Source of the DNA: an uncultured Eubacteriales bacterium
GTDB lineage: Bacteria; Bacillota; Clostridia; Christensenellales; DTU072
Direction of reading: 5' to 3'
DNA: 5,597 nucleotides
NCBI GenBank assembly: GCA_902766325.1
Contig: CACXDF010000194.1
Location: forward strand, 1 to 5,597
Position 1 is the stretch's first letter. The number at the start of each line of letters is the position of its first letter. The position numbers were made by a program, and so were the translations under genes. The notes under the pieces are model-generated. The model was not told the origin of the DNA and did not search any database. It saw only the letters and a list, made by a program, of their open reading frames with translations. This document shows, piece by piece, positions 1 through 5,579 of the stretch.

Positions 1-1226
1 ACAATGGCGATCTTCTTTTTGGTGATATTACCGATGATACGCACGGCGAGGCCGGGCCCGGGGAAGGGTTGGCGATTGACGATGCGTTCGGGAAGTCCGA
101 GTTCCAATCCGAGCTTGCGGACTTCGTCCTTAAAAAGGCTCCTCAACGGCTCGATGATCTCCTTAAAGTCGACCACCGACGGTAGTCCCCCTACGTTGTG
201 GTGGCTTTTTATAACGGCGCTCTTCCCAAGTCCGCTTTCGATCACGTCGGGATAGATAGTCCCTTGCACCAAAAAGTCCACTTTGCCCAGTTTCTTTGCT
301 TCGGCGCTGAACACGTCGATAAAGTCCTTACCGATGATCTTTCTTTTCTTTTCCGGTTCTTTTACGCCGCGAAGGTCTTTCAAGAACAGCGATCTTGCGT
401 CGACTTTGATGAGGTTCATACCCATTCCGTCTTTGAATACGGACATGACCTCTTCGGCTTCGTTTTTACGGAGAAGACCGTGATCGACGAAAATGCAGGT
501 CAGGTTACTGCCGACCGCTTTATGAAGAAGAGTCGCCGCTACCGCGCTGTCCACACCGCCGCTCATGGCGCAAAGGACCTTTCCGTCCCCTACTTTTTCG
601 CGGACGGCTTTGATCTGTTCGCCGACAAAATCGCTCATCTTCCAGTCTCCGTTTGCTTTACAGATACCGTATAAGAAGTTATGTAAAATCGTGTTGCCTT
701 CGAGGGTGTGTACCACTTCGGGGTGGAATTGCACGGCATAGATGCCCTTTCCTCTGTTTTCGTAAGCGGCTATCTTACAGGTAGCGGTCGAAGCGATCAC
801 GGAAAAGCCTTCGGGGAGAGCACTCACTTGATCGGTGTGACTCATCCAGCAATAGTTCTCTTTTTTAACGCCGGCAAAAAGCGGGCTGTCGGAATAGGTG
901 ATCTTTTGACGACCGTATTCGCGCACGGGCGCATGAATGACCGTGCCGCCCGAAAGATGAGCCGTCAGCTGCATCCCGTAGCAGATACCGAGCACGGGCA
1001 CGCCGAGAGAAAACACATCTTTGGTGACCGAAGGCGCGTCTTCGGCAAAAACGCTGGAAGGACCGCCGGTAAAGATAATACCGATGGGATGATACGATTT
1101 GATCTTTTCGATCGAAGAGTCGGCGGGGATCAGCTCGGCATAGACGTTCTGATTACGGACTCTACGGACGATAAGTTGATTGTACTGTCCTCCGAAGTCG
1201 ATGACCAGTATTGTTTGGTGTTCCAT
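1..1226 (-). CDS. guaA: GMP synthase (glutamine-hydrolysing), 3' end cut by the window edge
   Basis: GuaA converts XMP to GMP in the cytoplasm, using ATP and ammonia released from glutamine. I translated 408 codons from the ATG at 1226. The glutamine amidotransferase domain (about residues 5-190) opens with VIDFGGQYNQLI. It has the nucleophile Cys82 in GICYGMQ and the rest of the triad, His168 and Glu170, in QFHPE. The ATP pyrophosphatase domain (about 195-385) has the PP-loop SGGVDS at 222-227, FVDHGLLR at 246-253, KSHHNVGGLP at 340-349 and RQPFPGPGL at 386-394. The dimerisation domain begins as the window ends; full-length family members are about 510-525 residues, so roughly 100 are missing. 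The start is set by homology and by AGGTGG nine bases upstream. It is the last visible gene of a purB-purA-guaA operon, six bases after the purA stop. All catalytic residues in view are intact. Identification is very secure. Confidence 0.97.
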   Translation of the reverse strand, partial: MEHQTILVIDFGGQYNQLIVRRVRNQNVYAELIPADSSIEKIKSYHPIGIIFTGGPSSVFAEDAPSVTKDVFSLGVPVLGICYGMQLTAHLSGGTVIHAPVREYGRQKITYSDSPLFAGVKKENYCWMSHTDQVSALPEGFSVIASTATCKIAAYENRGKGIYAVQFHPEVVHTLEGNTILHNFLYGICKANGDWKMSDFVGEQIKAVREKVGDGKVLCAMSGGVDSAVAATLLHKAVGSNLTCIFVDHGLLRKNEAEEVMSVFKDGMGMNLIKVDARSLFLKDLRGVKEPEKKRKIIGKDFIDVFSAEAKKLGKVDFLVQGTIYPDVIESGLGKSAVIKSHHNVGGLPSVVDFKEIIEPLRSLFKDEVRKLGLELGLPERIVNRQPFPGPGLAVRIIGNITKKKIAI

Positions 1227-1232
1227 AGATCA

Positions 1233-2507
1233 TTACCACCTTTGAATGTAGCTTTCTCTGTCGGCTCCGACCGATACGTAACGGATCTTGGCGCCGGTGG
1301 CTTTTTCCAGATACAAAATATAGTCCTGCGCTTCTTTGGGCAGGTCCTCGAACTTACGGCAGGCGGAAATATCGGTCTTCCACCCGGGGAAGTATTCGTA
1401 TACCGGTTTGGCTTTTGCCAACGCTTCGCCCATAGGAAAGCGCTCGGTGCGAACGCCATCCACTTCGTACGCGACGCAAACGGGTACCTTATCGAGATAG
1501 GACAGTACGTCCAGCTTGGTCAAAGCGATCTCGTCTGCGCCCTGCATTTTGATGCCGTAGCGAGAAGCGACGACGTCGAAGCCGCCTACTCTTCTCGGAC
1601 GTCCTGTCGCCGCGCCGTATTCGCCGCCGGCTTCTCTGAGAGCGTTACCTTCTTCGCCGAACAGTTCGCAAGTAAAGGGGCCCTCTCCCACGCAGGAAGA
1701 ATAAGCCTTCATGATACCGATGGTCGTATTCAGTTTTTTCGCCGGGATGCCCGCGCCGATGGGCGCGTACGCCGCGATGGTGCTTGAAGAAGACGTGTAC
1801 GGATAAATACCGAAGTCGATATCGCGCAGCGCCCCTAATTGCGCCTCGAACATGACCGACTTACCGCTATCCAAAGCGTCTGTCAGATAGTCGGTGGTGT
1901 CGCAAATATAATCTTTGAACGGAAGCGCGTACTCTTTCAGCCAGGCGATCATTTCTTCAAGCTTAACGCCCTCGGCGCCGTAGCCTTTTTGTACGGTCAG
2001 GTTTTTCCATTCGATAATGGGTTTTAATTTCTTTTCGATGGCGTCAAAGTGTAGAATATCGCCCATGCGAAGGGTCTTTTTCATGTACTTATCGGCATAA
2101 ACGGGCGCGATACCGCGACGGGTGGAACCAAACTTCGCGTCGCCCAAACGGTCTTCTTCCAGACAGTCCAAAAGGACGTGATAGGGCATACAAATAGTGG
2201 CGCGGTCGCTTATCTTTAAGTTCTCCGGCGTAACGCTTACTCCTTGTTCGCGCAAGCGGTTGACTTCTCCGAAAAGGTGTTTTACGTCGATGACCATACC
2301 GGGGCCCATAACGTTCACGGTGCTTTCGCGCAAAATACCCGAAGGCAGAAGGTTCAGGATCACTTTTCTTCCCTCTTCGATAACGGTATGTCCGGCGTTA
2401 TTTCCGCCCTGATAACGGCAAACCACGTCGTAATCGGACGACAATAAGTCGACCATTCTTCCTTTTCCTTCGTCCCCCCAGTTGATACCAACGATTGCGG
2501 TCAACAT
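1233..2507 (-). CDS. purA: Adenylosuccinate synthetase
   Basis: PurA joins aspartate to IMP at the expense of GTP, giving adenylosuccinate, the first committed step to AMP, in the cytoplasm. The protein is 424 residues, a normal length. Visible motifs in order are: the N-terminal GTP/IMP loop GINWGDEGKGR (7-17) with catalytic Asp12; YQGGNNAGHTV (32-42) with catalytic His40; GSTRRGIAP (127-135); KAYSSCVGEGPF (267-278); the substrate loop ATGRPRR (300-306); TKLD (330-333, guanine recognition); and SVGADRESY (412-420). Asn9 replaces the Gln of the classic GxQWGDEGKGK, and SSCVGEGPF replaces TTRVGEGPFP; from memory both belong to the clostridial variant. Gly309 stands where most members have Trp (GWFD), confirmed in the codons as GGC. 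The ATG at 2507 follows AAGGAG by nine bases. It is the middle gene of the operon, after purB, whose enzyme uses its product. Confidence 0.97.
   Translation of the reverse strand: MLTAIVGINWGDEGKGRMVDLLSSDYDVVCRYQGGNNAGHTVIEEGRKVILNLLPSGILRESTVNVMGPGMVIDVKHLFGEVNRLREQGVSVTPENLKISDRATICMPYHVLLDCLEEDRLGDAKFGSTRRGIAPVYADKYMKKTLRMGDILHFDAIEKKLKPIIEWKNLTVQKGYGAEGVKLEEMIAWLKEYALPFKDYICDTTDYLTDALDSGKSVMFEAQLGALRDIDFGIYPYTSSSSTIAAYAPIGAGIPAKKLNTTIGIMKAYSSCVGEGPFTCELFGEEGNALREAGGEYGAATGRPRRVGGFDVVASRYGIKMQGADEIALTKLDVLSYLDKVPVCVAYEVDGVRTERFPMGEALAKAKPVYEYFPGWKTDISACRKFEDLPKEAQDYILYLEKATGAKIRYVSVGADRESYIQRW
1236..1241 (-). promoter_or_regulatory. Ribosome binding site of guaA, inside the end of purA
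   Basis: On the minus strand AGGTGG lies nine bases before the guaA ATG. These six bases are also the last two sense codons of purA (Arg-Trp), so the site is fully embedded in the upstream gene, which suggests coupled translation. A second ATG overlaps the purA stop (TAATG) but is in a different frame from guaA. Confidence 0.75.
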
Positions 2508-2516
2508 AAAAATATT

Positions 2517-2522
2517 CTCCTT
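2517..2522 (-). promoter_or_regulatory. Ribosome binding site of purA, overlapping the purB stop
   Basis: AAGGAG on the minus strand ends nine bases before the purA ATG at 2507, and its first A is the last base of the purB TAA stop. This is a strong consensus site and supports the chosen purA start and translation straight after purB. Confidence 0.85.
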
Positions 2523-3952
2523 TATACTTTGATCCCGACTTTTTCGTCAAGATCGTTTTTGTTTTTTTCCAAAATGGGCTTTACCGTCTCGGTCAAGAAG
2601 GTCTCCGTCTGAGACTCGGCGCACCCGAAATAAGAATTGTCGGCCAAAATCTTTTTGGCTTCTTCTTCCGTCAGTCCGAACGTGGGATCGGCAACGATCT
2701 TCTTTAAGACTTCGTTGTCCTTACCGTACAGTTTGATCTCCTTGGCCGTTTCCACCGAGTGCTTTCTGATCGCTTCGTGCAAGGCCTGCCTGTCTCCGCC
2801 CTTTTCCACGCAGTACATAAGGATGTTTTCCGTAGCGAGGAAGGGTAATTCTTCGTTAAGATGCTTTTCGGCAACGAGCGGATAGACCACGCCGTTCTGC
2901 ACGATGTTGATATATAAGGATAAAACGGCGTCGACGGCCAAAAATGCTTCCGGTACGGAAATACGTCTGTTCGCCGAGTCGTCGAGCGTTCTTTCAAACC
3001 ATTGCGAAGCGGCAGTAAACGCCGGATTGGTCAAATTCGAGATCACATAGCGGGATAAAGAAGCGATCCTTTCGCTCCGCATGGGATTCCGCTTATAAGC
3101 CATGGCCGAAGAACCGACCTGTCCGGACTCGAACGGTTCGTCAAACTCTTTTAAGTGAGAAAGCAAGCGGATATCGGAAGAGAACTTCGAGGCGCTCTGC
3201 GCGATGCCCGAAAGAACGGACAACACGAAGAAGTCCACCTTGCGTGAATAGGTTTGTCCGGATACGTCGTAAGTACTCTCAAAGCCCATTTTCTCGGCGA
3301 TCTTCTTGTCCAGTTCGACTACTTTCTTTTTATCTCCCCCGAACAGCGTCAAAAAGCTGGCCGCCGTGCCGGTCGTACCTTTGCAACCGAGCAGGCGCAG
3401 GTTACTCAGTTGGAAATCGAGGTTGTTCAAATCGAACAAAAGGTCTTGCAACCACAAAGTGGCGCGCTTTCCGACGGTAGTCGGTTGCGCCGCCTGGAAG
3501 TGGGTGTAAGCGAGCGTCTTGACGCTCTTATTTCTTTCGGCAAAGTCGTATAACGATCTGATACAGGTAAGGAGCAACTTGCGGATGCGAAGCAGTCCCT
3601 CTTTCATAACGATGATATCGGTATTGTCGCCCACGTAACACGAGGTCGCCCCGAGGTGTACGATCGGCTTGGCCGTCGGGCACAATTCGCAATAGGTCTT
3701 GAGGTGCGCCATAACGTCGTGGCGGAGCGCCTTTTCGTAGGCCGCCGCCTTTTCGTAGTCGATATCGTACAAGTGCGCTTTCATCTCGGCGATCTGCTCG
3801 TCGGTGATGTCGAGACCCAGTTCTTTTTCGCTCTCGGCAAGAGCCACCCAAAGTTTTCTCCACGTGGAAAACTTTTTGTCGGCGGAAAAGATCCGTTTCA
3901 TTTCGTCGCTCGCGTATCTTGTGTTCAAAGGATTCTCATAAAATTCCGTCAT
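2522..3952 (-). CDS. purB: Adenylosuccinate lyase, eukaryote-like type
   Basis: PurB removes fumarate from adenylosuccinate to give AMP, and from SAICAR to give AICAR earlier in IMP synthesis. The protein is 476 residues, in the fumarase/aspartase superfamily. Conserved blocks are RHDVMAHL (78-84, His79 matching human His86), HLGATSCYVGDNTD (99-112), THFQAAQPTTVGKR (150-163, general acid/base His151), KGTTGTAASF (191-200), GQTYSRKVD (232-240), the mobile signature loop GSSAMAYKRNPMRSER (280-295, catalytic Ser at 281-282) and QWFERTLDDSANRR (317-330). These blocks match human ADSL far better than the short Bacillus or E. coli enzymes, as I remember them. Ala285 replaces the usual Pro of the SSAMPYKRNP signature. 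It is the first gene of the operon. The ATG at 3952 has GGGAG five bases upstream and gives the expected N-terminus (NPLNTRYAS). Identification is very secure. Confidence 0.97.
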   Translation of the reverse strand: MTEFYENPLNTRYASDEMKRIFSADKKFSTWRKLWVALAESEKELGLDITDEQIAEMKAHLYDIDYEKAAAYEKALRHDVMAHLKTYCELCPTAKPIVHLGATSCYVGDNTDIIVMKEGLLRIRKLLLTCIRSLYDFAERNKSVKTLAYTHFQAAQPTTVGKRATLWLQDLLFDLNNLDFQLSNLRLLGCKGTTGTAASFLTLFGGDKKKVVELDKKIAEKMGFESTYDVSGQTYSRKVDFFVLSVLSGIAQSASKFSSDIRLLSHLKEFDEPFESGQVGSSAMAYKRNPMRSERIASLSRYVISNLTNPAFTAASQWFERTLDDSANRRISVPEAFLAVDAVLSLYINIVQNGVVYPLVAEKHLNEELPFLATENILMYCVEKGGDRQALHEAIRKHSVETAKEIKLYGKDNEVLKKIVADPTFGLTEEEAKKILADNSYFGCAESQTETFLTETVKPILEKNKNDLDEKVGIKV

Positions 3953-3957
3953 ACCGT

Positions 3958-3962
3958 CTCCC
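3958..3962 (-). promoter_or_regulatory. Ribosome binding site of purB
   Basis: GGGAG on the minus strand is separated from the purB ATG by five bases, a little shorter than for purA and guaA. An imperfect direct repeat (CGGTATACGG, then CGGTATGACGG) flanks it, so the start codon lies in the second copy. Confidence 0.65.
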
Positions 3963-3976
3963 GTATACCGTTATTA

Positions 3977-3994
3977 TTTTTTCATAAGAAAAAA
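3977..3994 (-). repeat. Inverted repeat in the purB leader
   Basis: Two perfect 7-base arms, TTTTTTC and GAAAAAA, flank a four-base centre (TTAT on the minus strand). They lie between the predicted purB transcription start (near 3998) and the ribosome binding site. The RNA could fold into a small, weak A-U hairpin. It lacks a GC-rich stem, so it is not a normal intrinsic terminator. It may equally be a by-product of the AT-rich sequence. Confidence 0.4.
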
Positions 3995-4004
3995 CGACAA
4001 GTAC

Positions 4005-4034
4005 ATTATACACGAAGTCTTTTTCGTTTGTATC
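4005..4034 (-). promoter_or_regulatory. Predicted promoter of the purB-purA-guaA operon
   Basis: Read on the minus strand, a perfect -10 box TATAAT (4010-4005) lies 18 bases from a weak -35 box GATACA (4034-4029, three of six matches to TTGACA). Transcription would start near 3998, leaving a leader of about 45 bases before purB. The weak -35 together with inverted ACGAA/TTCGT words in the spacer suggests a regulated promoter. The -10 is convincing; the -35 is the best available rather than a clear match. Confidence 0.65.
4012..4027. repeat. Inverted repeat ACGAA-N6-TTCGT inside the purB promoter spacer
   Basis: Five-base perfect arms at 4012-4016 and 4023-4027 sit exactly between the predicted -35 and -10 boxes of the purine promoter. 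A protein bound here would block RNA polymerase. CGAA is the core of the Bacillus PurR recognition box, but the spacing differs from known PurBox pairs, so the operator role is an inference. Confidence 0.35.
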
Positions 4035-4062
4035 GTTTTAAAAGCACTTTTTTGACGAATAT

Positions 4063-4078
4063 GAAAAAAATTTTTTTC
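4063..4078. repeat. 16-bp A7/T7 palindrome between the divergent promoters
   Basis: GAAAAAAATTTTTTTC is a perfect palindrome. Relative to the predicted plus-strand start near 4122 it covers about -59 to -44, the place of an UP element contacted by the RNA polymerase alpha subunit. Tracts of this kind also bend or stiffen DNA. It has no loop or GC stem and is not a terminator. Confidence 0.45.
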
Positions 4079-4086
4079 GGATGGCA

Positions 4087-4115
4087 TTTACAAGCCGTAA
4101 CTCCGGTGTTACCAT
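4087..4115 (+). promoter_or_regulatory. Predicted promoter of the serpin lipoprotein gene
   Basis: A -35 box TTTACA (4087-4092, five of six matches) is followed after exactly 17 bases by TACCAT (4110-4115, four of six). A TG pair at 4107-4108 forms an extended -10 (TGnTACCAT). An A/T tract lies just upstream. Transcription would start near 4122 and give an untranslated leader of about 93 bases. This is the best-scoring arrangement I found by eye on this strand. Confidence 0.55.
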
Positions 4116-4186
4116 AAAAGAAGAACTGCTTTTACGTTCGTGGGACAAAACGAAGACCTGTCGCATTGTAATAACAGAACAAGAAA

Positions 4187-4198
4187 AGACGATCGTCT
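4187..4198. repeat. 12-bp perfect palindrome before the serpin ribosome binding site
   Basis: AGACGATCGTCT is its own reverse complement. It ends four bases before the ribosome binding site and lies in the leader downstream of the predicted promoter. It could be a half-site pair for a dimeric repressor acting as a roadblock, or a short RNA hairpin with a four-base stem. Chance cannot be excluded. Confidence 0.4.
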
Positions 4199-4202
4199 AT
4201 TC

Positions 4203-4209
4203 AGGGAGG
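4203..4209 (+). promoter_or_regulatory. Ribosome binding site deciding the serpin start
   Basis: AGGGAGG is five bases upstream of the ATG at 4215. It selects this ATG over an in-frame GTG at 4140, which has no comparable site and would put 25 charged residues in front of the signal peptide. Confidence 0.8.
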
Positions 4210-4214
4210 TTCAT

Positions 4215-5567
4215 ATGAAAAACAACAACGTAAAAAAAATATCTCTTATCTGTGTTTTGATCCTCTTAATCCTTATTTGTCTGCCCGCTTGCGAAATCAT
4301 CAAGAACATTTTGCCGATAAAAGAAACTGAAAAGTTTCAGCCTTACGAAAAAACGTATTCTCTGAAAGAAGCTCAGCTTTTGGAAACGGCGGACTTCCGC
4401 TCGCTCAACTCCGTTAATTACTCGTCTATGACGAACTATTTGCCTATTTCCGAAGGATACCTTTCCGCGGTCAACGCCTTTTCCGAAACGATCTACCGGG
4501 CCATTCTCGCCGACGGGGTGTCGGATGGCTTTTCGTTCTCTCCTTTGGGTTTATACGAGATACTTTGTATCGCCGCGCTCGGCTCCGACGACGAGACCGC
4601 CCTTGCCGCTCTCGACGGACTCCTCGGTATGACCAAAGAAACGAGAAAGAACGATTTTATCAACGCTTACAAAAAAAATTTCTTTACAAATACGCAAGGT
4701 ACTTTGCAGATGTATAACGCCGCTTTTCTGACAAGCGATTTTACACCGAACAGCAGCTACGTACAAGAACTGACCGACCACTATGTCGAGGCCTTTTCAA
4801 TGAACTTTCGATCGGACGAAAGTATAAACAAATTGCTCTCTTGGATAGACGAAAAAACGGGCGAACGAAACTTTTTGAAAAAAGAAGACCTCGCGTTAAG
4901 AAACGACGTAATCGCCTATCTATTCTCCACGATCTACTTCGATAATAAGTGGTCGTCTGCGTTTGTGCTTACCAACACGTGCGAAGACACTTTTTACGGA
5001 AAAACAAATAAAACCGTAGCGTTTATGAAACACTCTTATTACGGCACGCTGCTTGATTACGGCGACTACGTTGAGTGCTACGATTATTACGCCAACGGTC
5101 TGCGTATAAAATATCTCGTTCCTAAAAACCTGACGGACAGCATTTACGAACTGACCAAAGGCAAGGATATCCTCTCTTGCGTTCCGGAAAGTCCCGAGCG
5201 AGAGAACCGTTACGTCATCAATCTGAGCGTGCCGAAGTTTTCTTCGGAATACGCTCTCGATCTGACGCAGACGTTAAGCAAAACAGGCTTATCTTGTCTT
5301 TTCGACAAAAACAGGCAGTCTTTCAATTATATGTTTTCCGACCTTCCGGCGCCGTTTTCTACTTATCTCACGTCGATAAAGCAAAAAAACAAAGTAACTT
5401 TTAACGAAGACGGGACGATCATAAAATCCACGACTTTCGCGCAGATCGGTGGTTTTAAAAGCGCCGCGCCCGCCACATACGACGTAAAACTGGATCAGCC
5501 TTTTATTTATGTGGTATACGACAAAAACGATCTGCCCCTCTACGTCGGTCACGTCGATATGCCGTAA
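4215..5567 (+). CDS. Exported lipoprotein with a serpin (protease inhibitor) domain
   Basis: This 450-residue protein is a member of the serpin family, whose inhibitory members trap serine or cysteine proteases as covalent complexes. Residues 1-25 form a lipoprotein signal peptide (Lys-rich start, hydrophobic 9-23, lipobox LPAC with Cys26), so it should be tethered to the outer face of the membrane. Residues 27-83 are an unrecognised linker. The serpin core follows: FSFSPLG (106-112, helix B), LFSTIYFDNKW (236-246, strand 3A, with conserved Trp246), GKTNKTVAFMKHSYYGTLLDY (in 262-282), VPKFSSEYALDL (339-350), the hinge FNEDGT (396-401), the reactive loop (about 400-425), and the C-terminal LDQPFIYVVYD and LYVGHVDMP blocks. 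The fold is complete. Aligned on antitrypsin, P1-P1' would be Phe414-Lys415. Hinge P12-P11 are Ile-Lys instead of small residues, and several shutter residues are changed, so inhibitory activity is plausible but not assured. It is divergent from the purine operon. No gene symbol is assigned. Confidence 0.92.
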   Translation: MKNNNVKKISLICVLILLILICLPACEIIKNILPIKETEKFQPYEKTYSLKEAQLLETADFRSLNSVNYSSMTNYLPISEGYLSAVNAFSETIYRAILADGVSDGFSFSPLGLYEILCIAALGSDDETALAALDGLLGMTKETRKNDFINAYKKNFFTNTQGTLQMYNAAFLTSDFTPNSSYVQELTDHYVEAFSMNFRSDESINKLLSWIDEKTGERNFLKKEDLALRNDVIAYLFSTIYFDNKWSSAFVLTNTCEDTFYGKTNKTVAFMKHSYYGTLLDYGDYVECYDYYANGLRIKYLVPKNLTDSIYELTKGKDILSCVPESPERENRYVINLSVPKFSSEYALDLTQTLSKTGLSCLFDKNRQSFNYMFSDLPAPFSTYLTSIKQKNKVTFNEDGTIIKSTTFAQIGGFKSAAPATYDVKLDQPFIYVVYDKNDLPLYVGHVDMP

Positions 5568-5579
5568 AAATCCAACCGT

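Noticed and set aside
198..674. Plus-strand open frame antisense to guaA
   Set aside because: It lies wholly opposite the ATP pyrophosphatase region of GuaA, whose motifs are intact; the composition is low-complexity shadow sequence.
708..1787. A 359-codon open frame on the plus strand across guaA and purA
   Set aside because: It is antisense to two fully conserved enzymes, has no plausible ribosome binding site and no recognisable domain. It arises from the codon bias of the opposite strand.
3953..4004. A purine riboswitch in the purB leader
   Set aside because: The predicted leader is only about 45 bases, too short for a purine aptamer, and shows none of its conserved loop sequences or an attenuator.
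4052..4057. TTGACG as a -35 box for the plus strand
   Set aside because: The sequence 16-18 bases downstream is T-rich and ends in TTTCGG, with no -10-like hexamer.
4063..4078. A7/T7 palindrome as a bidirectional terminator
   Set aside because: There is no loop or GC-rich stem, and the flanking genes diverge, so no transcript needs to end here.
4140..4214. Upstream in-frame GTG start for the serpin
   Set aside because: It would add 25 charged residues before a classic lipoprotein signal peptide and lacks a ribosome binding site; the ATG at 4215 has AGGGAGG at the right distance.
5289..5552. Minus-strand open frame opposite the serpin C-terminus
   Set aside because: It is antisense to the most conserved serpin blocks and has no ribosome binding site or known motif.
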